From Paraflavitalea devenefica (GTDB taxonomy: Bacteria; Bacteroidota; Bacteroidia; Chitinophagales; Chitinophagaceae): DNA of 64,000 nucleotides. This document shows, piece after piece, positions 53,614 through 63,155 of this stretch. The notes beneath the pieces were generated by a model. It had not been told where the DNA came from. It saw nothing but the letters and a program-made list of their open reading frames with translations, and did not search any database. The stretch covers positions 1,612,001-1,676,000 of the forward strand of contig NZ_JAARML010000001.1 of assembly GCF_011759375.1 (NCBI RefSeq), read 5' to 3'. The stretch's first letter is position 1. Each line of letters begins with the position of its first letter. A program made the translations under genes and the position numbers.

Positions 53614-54750
53614 ATGTCGGATATTTTTAATATCGCTGATTTCCTGGAGCCCGTCAACCGGGCTGTACTTTCCAGGGATGAGTCCTATAAAGATGGTCAG
53701 TTGGGCAAAACCCTCCAGGTGTATGAGGAAGAAATGCCCGATCTGACGGGGGTGGATATCGTATTGGTAGGCTGCGGGGATACCAGGGGGGCGGGCATTC
53801 CACCCACCCAGCAACTGGGACCGGATTGGATACGGGCCGAATTTTACCAGCTTTTCTACTGGCACCAGGATATTTCCATAGCCGATATTGGGAACATTAA
53901 AAAAGGTGCCTCCCTCAAGGATACCTATGCTGCCTTGAAAACCGTCCTGGCCGAACTTACCGGCGCCGGTAAACTGGTAGTCATACTGGGTGGCTCACAT
54001 GATCTTACCCTCGCGCAATATGGCATGTATGCCGATCAGAAAAGGATCATAGATGCCGTATGTGTAGATGCCCTGATAGATCTTTCCATGGACTCCCTGC
54101 AGCGGGACCAGAACTTCCTCATGGAAATGCTCACCGGCGAGCCCAACTTCATCCGTCATTACAACCACATCGGTTTCCAAAGCTACTATGTACATCCGCA
54201 CATGCTGGAAACCATGGACAAGCTCCGCTTTGATTGCTTCCGCGTAGGGATGGTCAAAGAACAAATAGAGGAAATGGAGCCGGTTATCCGTAACAGCCAG
54301 TTAATCAGTTTTGATATCGCCGCCATCGCCAATGCATTTGCGCCCGCCAATACCGTAACCCCCAACGGGTTCAACGGTGAGGAGGCCTGTATCCTCATGC
54401 GGTATGCAGGAATGAGTACCCACGCAAGCACCATCGGCATATATGGGTACATCCCTTCCCGGGACAAAGACATGCTCACGGCTAAGCAGATCAGTCACAT
54501 GCTGTGGTACCTCATAGATGGCCGTAGCCGGGGTAGGCGGGAAGCGAAAGTGGAAGAAAAAGATTCTTTCAATGAATTCAACATGGCATTTGCGGAAATA
54601 GAATCCGTCTTCCTGCAAAGCAAAAAAACGGGCCGCTGGTGGATGCAATTGCCCGATAAAAAATTCATTCCCTGCTCCTATAAAGATTACCTGCTGGCTG
54701 GCCGCAATGAAATACCGGAAAGATGGTTGCGCGCACAGGAGAGAGAATAA
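53614..54750 (+). CDS. Arginase/formimidoylglutamase-fold protein with altered metal site
   Basis: A 378-residue ureohydrolase-fold protein, usually annotated as formimidoylglutamase in Bacteroidota. Of the manganese motifs, GGDHx reads GGSHDLT (about residue 126), DAHxD reads DALID (about 152-158) and SxDxD reads SFDIAAI (about 233-240), so at least three of six canonical ligands are missing. TPNGFNGEEACILMRYAG is well kept. It may be a pseudoenzyme or have another activity. I chose ATG 53614 (MSDIFNIADF); the longer frame to 53548 is the repeat block. The PBP4 gene follows after 13 bases in the same direction. Confidence 0.85.
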   Translation: MSDIFNIADFLEPVNRAVLSRDESYKDGQLGKTLQVYEEEMPDLTGVDIVLVGCGDTRGAGIPPTQQLGPDWIRAEFYQLFYWHQDISIADIGNIKKGASLKDTYAALKTVLAELTGAGKLVVILGGSHDLTLAQYGMYADQKRIIDAVCVDALIDLSMDSLQRDQNFLMEMLTGEPNFIRHYNHIGFQSYYVHPHMLETMDKLRFDCFRVGMVKEQIEEMEPVIRNSQLISFDIAAIANAFAPANTVTPNGFNGEEACILMRYAGMSTHASTIGIYGYIPSRDKDMLTAKQISHMLWYLIDGRSRGRREAKVEEKDSFNEFNMAFAEIESVFLQSKKTGRWWMQLPDKKFIPCSYKDYLLAGRNEIPERWLRAQERE

Positions 54751-54763
54751 TGTATATTGGACT

Positions 54764-56128
54764 ATGAAAAAAAATACAGGGTATCTACTCTTCACCATGC
54801 TGGTTTTTGCGGCCTGCTCTCCGCAAAAACACATCAACAAACAGGCACGCCAGTCCATCCTGCAGGACCCTGCAGTAAGCAAGGCGCATATTGGTGTCAG
54901 TATCTTTGATCTTACGGATAATAAGTACCTGTATAACTACCAGGGCGACAAATACTTTGTACCGGCTTCCAATACCAAGATCGTCACCTGCTTTGCCGCC
55001 CTCAAATACCTCGGGGATAGCCTTACGGGTGTCCGTTACCTCGAAAACGATACCGCTGTCTTCCTCCTGCCGGCTGCAGATCCTACCTTATTACATCCGG
55101 AATTCAAAAAACAACCGGTCATAGACTTCCTGCAAAAGACAACAAAAAACATATACATCACCGATCAGGATTGGAAAGATAAACCACTTGGCTCAGGCTG
55201 GGGCTGGAGTGATTACAATGAAGACTACATGCCCGAACGCAGTGCATTGCCCGTCTTTGGCAACATCGTGCGCTGGGTGCAGGAAGCGCCGGAGGGCGTG
55301 CAGAACGAAGACCCGCTCTTTGCACCCAGTCCCAACATCTATTCCATGCCGGAAGTAGACTGGAAAGTGCGCTTCAACCTTGATACAACCCGGAAAAGCT
55401 TTTATGTGGAACGTGAACTGGGCGAAAACATCTTTCACGTCACACAGGGGCCGGAAAAAAAGAAAGAGCAGGAAGTCCCTTTTGTAACACATGGCATTCA
55501 GTCGGCCCTGGAGCTGCTGCCGGATACCGTGCACAGGGAAGTCGTATACAAAACATGGAAATCAACCCGCAACCTGCAACCCATGATCCGCAGTCAGCAA
55601 CCGGTAACGATACATTCACAGCCTACCGATTCCATGCTGAAGCCCATGATGCACCGGAGCGATAACTTTTATGCAGAGCAGGCACTGCTCATGGTAAGCA
55701 ATCAAAAGCTGGGCATCATGAGTGACCGCTCTATCATTGATACCCTTTTAAAAAACGATCTGGCCGATCTGCCGCAGGCGCCCCGCTGGGTAGATGGCAG
55801 CGGGCTCAGCAGGTACAACCTCTTTTCTCCGCAGGATTTTGTGGCCATACTCAACAAAATGCAGCAACAATTTGGGATGGACCGCCTGAAAAACATCTTC
55901 CCTACGGGGGGACGTGGTACATTGGGCAACTTCTATAAAAAAGACAGCGGTTACCTCTATGCAAAAACAGGCACCTTATCGGGTGTGGTAGCATTAAGCG
56001 GTTACCTCTATACCCGTAAAAACAAACTGCTCATCTTCTCAGTACTCGTCAACAATCACAATGGCAATGCCGTAGCCGTCAGGCGCAGCGTGGAAGCCTT
56101 CCTCACCGGTATCAGGAATAAATATTAA
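54764..56128 (+). CDS. dacB: D-alanyl-D-alanine carboxypeptidase/endopeptidase (PBP4, family S13)
   Basis: A 454-residue lipoprotein (lipobox LVFAAC, Cys about residue 18) of family S13, cleaving D-Ala-D-Ala and peptide crosslinks of peptidoglycan in the periplasm. The three active-site motifs are SNTK in PASNTKIVTCFAALKYLG (about 70), SDN in MHRSDNFYAEQALL (about 310) and KTG in YAKTGTLSGVVALSGY (about 408). ATG 54764 was chosen because it begins the signal sequence; the longer frame overlaps the upstream gene. It ends 11 bases from the convergent FlhA-C-like gene. Confidence 0.94.
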   Translation: MKKNTGYLLFTMLVFAACSPQKHINKQARQSILQDPAVSKAHIGVSIFDLTDNKYLYNYQGDKYFVPASNTKIVTCFAALKYLGDSLTGVRYLENDTAVFLLPAADPTLLHPEFKKQPVIDFLQKTTKNIYITDQDWKDKPLGSGWGWSDYNEDYMPERSALPVFGNIVRWVQEAPEGVQNEDPLFAPSPNIYSMPEVDWKVRFNLDTTRKSFYVERELGENIFHVTQGPEKKKEQEVPFVTHGIQSALELLPDTVHREVVYKTWKSTRNLQPMIRSQQPVTIHSQPTDSMLKPMMHRSDNFYAEQALLMVSNQKLGIMSDRSIIDTLLKNDLADLPQAPRWVDGSGLSRYNLFSPQDFVAILNKMQQQFGMDRLKNIFPTGGRGTLGNFYKKDSGYLYAKTGTLSGVVALSGYLYTRKNKLLIFSVLVNNHNGNAVAVRRSVEAFLTGIRNKY

Positions 56129-56139
56129 TAAATACCAGG

Positions 56140-57621
56140 TCAGGGCAATGTAATACGTTCCAATGGTTTAATATTCATAGAGGCCGCCAGCTCCTGGTAG
56201 GCCAGTACAGGCGTTTTGGGTAAAGTGGAGGCTATCAGTTGGCGTAAACGGGGCCTCACTTCATTCGTGGTTAATATAGCAGCCGAAGCTTGTTCATTCG
56301 TCAGGAGCGCTGAAATGGCTTGTTTGATATGGGCTGCATCTGTTGCAGGAAGTATATCGGCCAGCAATTGTCTTTCAATATCGGGATCGAGCAGGTATAC
56401 AGGAAGAACGCTTTGACCTTGGGTATGCTTGTGGCTGATATAATGCTTCAGGTTTGTTCGCACAAAACTACAGGTATTAACCGGGTCGTTCAGCCAGCTT
56501 GCCCCTGGTTCATGCCGGGTGGTCAGGCGCACATCAAAAACAATGTACTCCTGTCCGTCAGCTACCACATAATCAAATTCCAATATAGATTGAAGTATTT
56601 GCGGCAGGTGACGGATCGATATCTCTTCTGCTACCAGCAGGCGCAGTACCCGGGTAATAAATACGGCTGATCGCTTTACCCTGGCATCCCGCACCAGGTC
56701 GGGAAAAGCAGCCGCCAGTTTATTCAGCCAGGAACCAACAGAGGAGCAGGTAATAAAAAAAGAAGCATGATCACGCAACAACCTGGCCGTAGCCTGCGTA
56801 ATAAACGTCCAGGGCGACACTGGTTGCAAGCCTTTCACAGGCAGGAACAACACATCATTCAACTGTACCTGGAAATAAGCATCCGGCAAACCATTGTTCA
56901 TCACGAATCTTATTTCAGGATACAAAATGCCCAGTTCATAGAACAGGTCCTCTCTCATATACTTAAACACATGCTTATCATTGTCCGTCAAATGCTGATT
57001 AAGTTTATCGAACCAGTCTTCCGGAAAATGAATAGCAATAGTGCTGGCCGAAAACCGGTTGATCAGGTTTTCAGCCAGTACGTCTGCCGGCCATTCACAC
57101 CTTAGGCTCTCATTAAATACCTCACAAAGGCGTTGCTGGTCAGTCAGCCCAATCCCTTGTTTAAGTACTGTCTGTAATACGTCTGTAAAATCATCCGGTA
57201 CTACAGCCGATGGATAAAGGCTTTTCCAGGCAACTGTTGCAGCGTCTTCGTTAATGAGCAAATGCCGGTTATAAATAAGGACCTGTTCTATAAATACAGT
57301 AATAAATTGCTGCACTTCCCCTGCGGTACTTTTCATTAACTCGGCTGTCAGGGCAGCCGGGGAAAATACTTGCGCTATAGGGCTTTGCCGGCAATAATAA
57401 AACACCTGCGAAGGCAGGTCCGCCGGGTAATCGGCTTCTCTGGAGTGAATAAAGCAGGCAGGTACATCCGGTGATAGTGCTGACTCAATAGTAGCCTGTA
57501 GGCGCCAGTCTGGTAACAGAAAATAACCTTGTACCCTGCCCACTGCTTTCAGCACTTCCTGTGTTGTTGCTTCCCGGCCGGCAAGATCAAATAATGCTTT
57601 CGATATACGAATCAGGATCAT
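56140..57621 (-). CDS. Soluble FlhA/FHIPEP C-terminal-domain-like protein
   Basis: A 493-residue soluble protein. Its second half follows the cytoplasmic part of the export-gate protein FlhA in order: a REDLFYELGILYPEIRFVMN strand-helix block (about 220-240), a helical region with GSWLNKLAAAFPDLV and VLRLLVAEEISIRHLPQIL (about 295-345), then PVYLLDPDIERQLLADI (about 407) and AILTTNEVRPRLRQLIASTL plus PVLAYQEL (about 446-478). Residues 100-195 (FIEQVLIYNRHLL, DVLQTVLKQGIGLTDQQRL) look like a second, diverged copy of the helical part. The eight membrane helices of FlhA are absent. It is the last gene of the run, 2 bases after the TPR gene. The function is unknown. Confidence 0.8.
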   Translation of the reverse strand: MILIRISKALFDLAGREATTQEVLKAVGRVQGYFLLPDWRLQATIESALSPDVPACFIHSREADYPADLPSQVFYYCRQSPIAQVFSPAALTAELMKSTAGEVQQFITVFIEQVLIYNRHLLINEDAATVAWKSLYPSAVVPDDFTDVLQTVLKQGIGLTDQQRLCEVFNESLRCEWPADVLAENLINRFSASTIAIHFPEDWFDKLNQHLTDNDKHVFKYMREDLFYELGILYPEIRFVMNNGLPDAYFQVQLNDVLFLPVKGLQPVSPWTFITQATARLLRDHASFFITCSSVGSWLNKLAAAFPDLVRDARVKRSAVFITRVLRLLVAEEISIRHLPQILQSILEFDYVVADGQEYIVFDVRLTTRHEPGASWLNDPVNTCSFVRTNLKHYISHKHTQGQSVLPVYLLDPDIERQLLADILPATDAAHIKQAISALLTNEQASAAILTTNEVRPRLRQLIASTLPKTPVLAYQELAASMNIKPLERITLP

Positions 57622-57623
57622 AA

Positions 57624-60600
57624 TCAGGAGCTTTGGGTATAATGTTTCTGCCCGCCCGATGGAGCATTAATATTTTGACTAAGGCCTTCTACATCATATT
57701 GAGGTGCATTCATGGGTTTCTTGGCTTGTGAATGAACCTGCTCAGTCTTTAAAGGCATGCCACATTGTGTGCAAAAGCGCTGCGACAGCGTATTAATTAC
57801 AGTGGCGCAGTGCGGACACCTGCTGACATCGTTTTCAGTAATAGTATCGTTCTGGCTTACATTGGTCGGGATATTATTGGTCCTTTCATCAATATTCTCG
57901 TTCACCGATAGGAAATAAACATCCGGAAACTCCAGCTTAAAAGCTTTTTTTGCATAATACCGGCACCTGTCATCTGCTACCAATACCGTATCCACCTTTT
58001 CCGCTTCAATGAAACCCCTGAAATCCGACAACAGGCTTTGTATACTGGCAGGCAACATGGCCAGGGTGCCCCGGCTGCCGGATTCAACAATATTTTCCCG
58101 GATAGTTGCTTCAAACGCTTCAGGAAGTTTCTTTTCAAGCAGCCCCACCCTGTTAGCCGGCAAGTCTGTCTTCAGGGCAACCCTTAAAGAACAGATGGTT
58201 GGCAGCAGGTCTTCACGCTCCAGGTCATCCGCACTAAGCGACAAAATAATAGTCCTTGCATCTGTCAGGGGCACCTGTTCAGATAACAATGCCTTAATAA
58301 CCTTATTAAAACTCATTCTACGGGTAATATTCTCCTGGGGAAAAAGCGCTGAAATACGGTCTTTGATATCCGGATGCTTTTCACCCCAGCCAGTCAGCAG
58401 GACCTGTACATCCTGTAGGGTAGTAAACTCGGTAAGATACTTGCTCACAAGCATCTTTAAGTGATCCAGTATAAACCGGAAATAATCGTATACGGCTATT
58501 CCCCTGTTTTTCAGTAGTGTCTCATATTGCCGGTCTACCCAATAAGCGTCATCATAACCCAGCACTGTATTGGAGTCCTGTATCTTATTATATCCCTCGG
58601 CCGGGAGCTGAAGTGAAGCAAGCGTTTCGGGCGGAAGGATAGGGCAGTAGGCACAATCCGGCTTCACATAATTCAAGACCAGCGGTATCTCATTCAGCAT
58701 AATAATATAACTATTCTGCGGCAGCGCATCTTCATTCGAGCGCACACGTACGCCTGGTATAGAAATGCCAAAAGCAGCTTTGATCTCTTCGCGCATGCGG
58801 GGAATATCTTCTTTAATATAACTCCATTCATTAGAGGCATCCGGGGGTACAAGATGTGCCGCAATCTCTACTATTAAAGGGGTTACAATATGATAAACAT
58901 CCGGCTTGAAGTCCAGTTTAAATGTCTTTCTGTGTAACTGGGCAAACAACAACTGGAACAGCGTTGCTGTTGCTTCAGGCAAGATGCTGGAAGCAGCGGT
59001 CATTTGCTGGTACAATAGCTTAATAGACGTACTATCTTCTTCAGCAATAATAATTTCCTCCATCCTCTTATTAATATTTTCCGCCGTATATACCTCACAC
59101 CTGTCCGGTGGAAGCAGTTGGAGGTAGGCTTTCAGGGAGGCTATTGCATCCTGTTCAGCAGCGTACAACCGGGCAAGTGTGGCAATGAATGCCCGCCATC
59201 CCATCGTTCCGGGAGCATAATGCCGGTTATACCTCAATAGCTGGTCAATTTCCTCCCATACTGTATTGGGCTGTGATCGTTGCTGAAGCTTTTCACGGAG
59301 GGCTTTTGTCCATATACCATATTCATTATGCAGAAACCGGTCAGGTTCATCATTCGTTTCTCCTTCTTCTTTTCCAAAAGCAGTATACAATGTTCGAAGT
59401 TCCTGCTCCAGGGCGCGTAAATCATGAAACCCCGTAGGGGCATTAACATATTGGGTAAAATAAGGATCGGCTTTTTGCCATTCGCCTTTCAGTAAATAGG
59501 CATGGAAAAGATGATAAGCTGCTTCCTGTTTATAATCATCATCCTCCCATAATCGCAGGCTCCGGGCAATGCATTCTTCATAATGCCCCAACATCCACAG
59601 GGCTGTGGTGACGGCCGGATATTCCTTGCGCATCATATCCTCTTCCTTCTTGTCAAAGATCCATTGGGCATCGGCCTGGGCCTGATCAGGTAACTGCAAA
59701 TGCCAGTAAGTAAGCATGCGCATATACCGGGTCCATACATCATCTTCTCTTGATTTGAGGCGGCTATCAAAATAGGGCAGCGCCTGGTCATATTGGCGTA
59801 AATAATAGAACCTGTATCCCCGCCAGCTATCATACACATTATCGGGCGTTTCCAGCTTATCCAGGTAATCAAGAGATTCATCCATCATGCCCGAATCCAG
59901 CAAGGCGGCCAGTTTTTCTTCCTGGGTCGCATTATCATCTGGTTTTAAGGCTTCTGCCTGGTTTAAAACAAGCAAAGCATTGGCAGGCAGGCCTGCCACG
60001 CGTAAGTGGCGGCCAAGTATAGAGAGGTTAAAATAATCTTTATTGCCAGACAAAACACTTTGTTCCGCGTAATACACGGCTTTACGGGCTGCCGAAATAA
60101 AACTTTCTTCTCCAAAATCACCTTCTGCTTCAGCAAGCCTTGCCCTTGTTACATAGGCCCAGGCTTCAGAGCTGTCCGGCAACTTCTCCCGCATGCCGGC
60201 TTCCCAATAGGCAATGCCTTTTGTCAGTAAGGCTTTTTGTTGTTCCGGCTCCAGGCGCGACCCTGGAGATTTTAATAACATAAAGCAATTATCCGCCGCA
60301 TACCAATAGGCATTCGTATGGTGCGAATTGCATAAGACCCCTTTTTCAAAAACAGGAGCTGCCTGGTCATAATTCCCTTGCCAGTACAGCCGCTTCCCCG
60401 CCTCCACATAATCATCTGCCGCTTCCTGTACTTTACCCATGCGCTGCAAAATATCTGCCTTCACCAGGTAGCCATACAGAATAGGATAAGTATTGCATCC
60501 TTTAATATCATCATTGATGGCCTTTACCACAAACGCACAGGCCGTGGCAAGGGACGATTGATTGGTTTTCGTTTTTAATACACAGGCAATAAAAAGACTT

Positions 60601-61652
60601 TCATTCGCTGTCGGAGCAGTGGCTTTTACTACCTCCGGCTTTTGGGCCGCCAGAAAATTGTCCGGCAACTCTTCCAACAACTTTTCTCCAATGGACAGGT
60701 CCGACAGGCACTCGATCAGAATGCGCGCTTTGAGGTACTTGAAAGCGGCATGATGGGGATACGCCGTCAATCCTTTATTCACAACAAACAGGGCCGTATC
60801 TGGCTCATTCTTTAGCAACAACGCCTGTGCCTTGATCAGTAGTCCGTCTTCCTGCAGCTCGTCGGCATACAACAGTCGCTCTGCCTCAGCAATCGCCTGG
60901 GCTGGTTTATTCAATTGTATAAAACATTTACCGCGGGTCTTGTGTACCAGGCCTTTCAGAAAAGAGTGACCGAAGGTTAATCCTTCTGTATGTTGCAGGG
61001 CAGCTTCATAATCCCCTTTTTCAAGGAACAATACCGCCTTACGTAAATTAATAGAATGTTGCCTTTCTGTGCCCGGGTGGTTATCCGAAAGCTGGTTAAA
61101 GATCTCCAGGGCGCGTTGCGTATCATTCATGCGCCGGTAAAGCTCTCCTAAATTTTCCAGCGCATACAGGTGCCGCGGGTTATGTTCTGTTACTGCTTTA
61201 AAATTCGCTTCAGCCCGCGGCAGTTCTTTTTTGGACAGCATATAACACCGACCCTCAAAAAGTAATAATTCAGGCAACGTATGCTCGGGAAGTAAAGGCT
61301 TCAACGCGTTAAAGCGGCTGATAACACTTTCCAGGAAAGCATAATGCTGAGTGGCCAACTGTTCTGACAATGTATGTTGCGCCCTCACAATAATATCCGC
61401 AGGATGTTCCGGGTCTTTTTCAAACGACTCAGTATAATGCGCCAATGCCTCCTTCTCTTCTTCAAGGGTCTGCAAAGTACGGCCCATAGCATAATGCAGT
61501 TCATACAAAGGAACACCTTCATGCTTATTCACAGTAATAGCCTGTTCAAAATGCCCCCGGGCTGTCTTATAATCTTGCTGGTTGAACCAATACCGCCCCA
61601 ATTCATAGTACATCCGGTCAAGGGGAAGTATCTTCTGTTCAAACTGGTGCAT
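57624..61652 (-). CDS. Giant TPR protein with FlhA-C-like domain and zinc ribbon
   Basis: A 1342-residue cytosolic protein. Residues 1 to about 900 are TPR-type helical repeats (YYELGRYWFNQQDYKTARGH at the start; LYALENLGELYRRMNDTQ). About 930-1255 match the FlhA cytoplasmic domain: AAFGISIPGVRVRSNE, AYWVDRQYETLLKNRGIAVY, a long helical part with VIKALLSEQVPLTDARTIIL, and VDTVLVADDRCRYYAKKAF ending in DVYFLSVNENI. About 1278-1298 is a zinc ribbon CPHCATVINTLSQRFCTQCG. There are no membrane segments. It starts 35 bases after the CHAT gene and is followed 2 bases later by a second FlhA-C-like gene. It could be a scaffold, or a target or sensor for the CHAT protease; this is inference. Confidence 0.83.
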   Translation of the reverse strand: MHQFEQKILPLDRMYYELGRYWFNQQDYKTARGHFEQAITVNKHEGVPLYELHYAMGRTLQTLEEEKEALAHYTESFEKDPEHPADIIVRAQHTLSEQLATQHYAFLESVISRFNALKPLLPEHTLPELLLFEGRCYMLSKKELPRAEANFKAVTEHNPRHLYALENLGELYRRMNDTQRALEIFNQLSDNHPGTERQHSINLRKAVLFLEKGDYEAALQHTEGLTFGHSFLKGLVHKTRGKCFIQLNKPAQAIAEAERLLYADELQEDGLLIKAQALLLKNEPDTALFVVNKGLTAYPHHAAFKYLKARILIECLSDLSIGEKLLEELPDNFLAAQKPEVVKATAPTANESLFIACVLKTKTNQSSLATACAFVVKAINDDIKGCNTYPILYGYLVKADILQRMGKVQEAADDYVEAGKRLYWQGNYDQAAPVFEKGVLCNSHHTNAYWYAADNCFMLLKSPGSRLEPEQQKALLTKGIAYWEAGMREKLPDSSEAWAYVTRARLAEAEGDFGEESFISAARKAVYYAEQSVLSGNKDYFNLSILGRHLRVAGLPANALLVLNQAEALKPDDNATQEEKLAALLDSGMMDESLDYLDKLETPDNVYDSWRGYRFYYLRQYDQALPYFDSRLKSREDDVWTRYMRMLTYWHLQLPDQAQADAQWIFDKKEEDMMRKEYPAVTTALWMLGHYEECIARSLRLWEDDDYKQEAAYHLFHAYLLKGEWQKADPYFTQYVNAPTGFHDLRALEQELRTLYTAFGKEEGETNDEPDRFLHNEYGIWTKALREKLQQRSQPNTVWEEIDQLLRYNRHYAPGTMGWRAFIATLARLYAAEQDAIASLKAYLQLLPPDRCEVYTAENINKRMEEIIIAEEDSTSIKLLYQQMTAASSILPEATATLFQLLFAQLHRKTFKLDFKPDVYHIVTPLIVEIAAHLVPPDASNEWSYIKEDIPRMREEIKAAFGISIPGVRVRSNEDALPQNSYIIMLNEIPLVLNYVKPDCAYCPILPPETLASLQLPAEGYNKIQDSNTVLGYDDAYWVDRQYETLLKNRGIAVYDYFRFILDHLKMLVSKYLTEFTTLQDVQVLLTGWGEKHPDIKDRISALFPQENITRRMSFNKVIKALLSEQVPLTDARTIILSLSADDLEREDLLPTICSLRVALKTDLPANRVGLLEKKLPEAFEATIRENIVESGSRGTLAMLPASIQSLLSDFRGFIEAEKVDTVLVADDRCRYYAKKAFKLEFPDVYFLSVNENIDERTNNIPTNVSQNDTITENDVSRCPHCATVINTLSQRFCTQCGMPLKTEQVHSQAKKPMNAPQYDVEGLSQNINAPSGGQKHYTQSS

Positions 61653-61687
61653 GTAAGCTGGTTTTAAAAATTAAATGCAATAACTAT

Positions 61688-63136
61688 TCACTGACTAATA
61701 ATAGTATCCTCTTTGCCGCAGAATGGGCAGTGCGTTTTATCATGGAACGATGTGAACTCTGCTGGTAATTGCTTTTTACAACTCTTGCAACGGATCGACT
61801 TACCGCATTCGCCACAGAAGTTATAGCCTTCTTCATTCTCTTCACCGCACCAGATACATTTCACCTTACCAGCCTGTATGGTACTATTGCCCGGTGTAAC
61901 AATAGAAGCATCCCATTCCTGTCCTGTACGGGTATATAACACCGGAATGCCAAAAAATGCCCGCTTGCCAATCTCTTGTCGTGCAGCTTTAAAAGCACTG
62001 ATAATCTTATTACTCTTATTATGCTGATCAAAAAGCTTCTGGTAAAAAGCGATCGAAAAATTACAGGCCAGCTCCTGCGATATCTTCGATTGCATGGCCA
62101 CCACAGAATGGATATCATCCTTAAAGGCATTCAATGCCAGCCCCGATCCTCTTTTAAAATTACCCGGTAAGGCACTTTCGCAGGTCTGGAAAAATACCAT
62201 GCGCAACCTGCCGGGCTCTCTCACCTGGCTTTCCTTATACGCTTTAAACAAATTACTTTCCTTTTCCCACCTGATCTCCCGGCCGGTAACACAGGCAATC
62301 TCACCGCCATTTTCAGAGCAATAACCATGGGCTACTATATGAAGAATATCGGGATTGAATTGTACCAGCTTCTCAGAAACCTTGTCGAGGGTAACCTGGT
62401 AATTAATCTCTTCTTCTACATACCCTTCCTGCAACAACTTTTCATTCAGGTCTTCCTCGGTCAGCGATTCAACCCGGAACTTAATACCCGTACCTTTATA
62501 ACTTGTATCGCGCAGTTCAAGCAGGTACTTACGGATATTGGCATACTGCAGGCAGGCCAGGTTATTCTTTTCCAGCTCTTCAGCCGAAGCATCATCCCGC
62601 GGGTCCCGAAGCCTTATCTTGCTATGTGGGCCAAAAGCGACAAACAGTATCTTGATCTCCTTATTAGCCACCTCATTCACCTTCTTCTCAAAAGGCTTTT
62701 TCAGCGACCGGTAAAAAAACACATTGCCCTTGTCCAGCAAAAACTCTCCATTCTTTTCATCCCGCTTGTGATAGATCAATTCCCAGGGCCAGCCAATAAA
62801 CTCAGAGTCTTCTTCAAAAGCCAGTTGCAGGTTTACCTCCTTATTATCTTCATAAATCAGCTTTTCAAGGATCTTGCCCAGTTCATTATCCTGGTGCCCC
62901 AGTAAAATACTATACAGGTTTTCGCCCAGTATCTTAAAATCATTAATATGCTCTTCGCGGTGGAAAGTTCCCTCGCGTACCAGGCGGGTAAGCAGGTGTA
63001 AAGTATCCTTATAAAGATCAATCACATGCAGGCGGTAACTCTTGTTAGGGATTTCAATAGTATACTCTTCCCCGCCACCACCCACATAGGCGCCAGACAC
63101 ATTCAATCCTTCTATCGTCAACTTAATAGTAATCAT
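61688..63136 (-). CDS. CHAT-domain cysteine protease with C-terminal zinc ribbons
   Basis: A 482-residue cytosolic protein. A beta-rich N-terminus (about 1-60) and a region with IGWPWELIYHKRDEK (the usual PWEL stretch before CHAT domains, about 115) lead into the caspase-like CHAT fold; the catalytic His is in ILHIVAHGYCSENGGE (about residue 270) and the Cys in VFFQTCESALPG (about 318). Two zinc ribbons end the protein: CIWCGEENEEGYNFCGECG and CKSCKKQLPAEF...CPFCG (about 427-475). CHAT proteases cleave partner proteins in conflict and signalling systems. The neighbouring TPR protein, which also has a zinc ribbon, is the obvious candidate partner. Confidence 0.92.
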   Translation of the reverse strand: MITIKLTIEGLNVSGAYVGGGGEEYTIEIPNKSYRLHVIDLYKDTLHLLTRLVREGTFHREEHINDFKILGENLYSILLGHQDNELGKILEKLIYEDNKEVNLQLAFEEDSEFIGWPWELIYHKRDEKNGEFLLDKGNVFFYRSLKKPFEKKVNEVANKEIKILFVAFGPHSKIRLRDPRDDASAEELEKNNLACLQYANIRKYLLELRDTSYKGTGIKFRVESLTEEDLNEKLLQEGYVEEEINYQVTLDKVSEKLVQFNPDILHIVAHGYCSENGGEIACVTGREIRWEKESNLFKAYKESQVREPGRLRMVFFQTCESALPGNFKRGSGLALNAFKDDIHSVVAMQSKISQELACNFSIAFYQKLFDQHNKSNKIISAFKAARQEIGKRAFFGIPVLYTRTGQEWDASIVTPGNSTIQAGKVKCIWCGEENEEGYNFCGECGKSIRCKSCKKQLPAEFTSFHDKTHCPFCGKEDTIISQ

Positions 63137-63155
63137 CTTAATCTGTTATAATAGG

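Noticed and set aside
56140..61652. A type III secretion or flagellar export locus, because of the FlhA-like sequence
   Set aside because: No other export-apparatus gene (FlhB, FliP/Q/R, FliI) is present, and the FlhA-like proteins lack all membrane helices. Only the cytoplasmic domain is kept.
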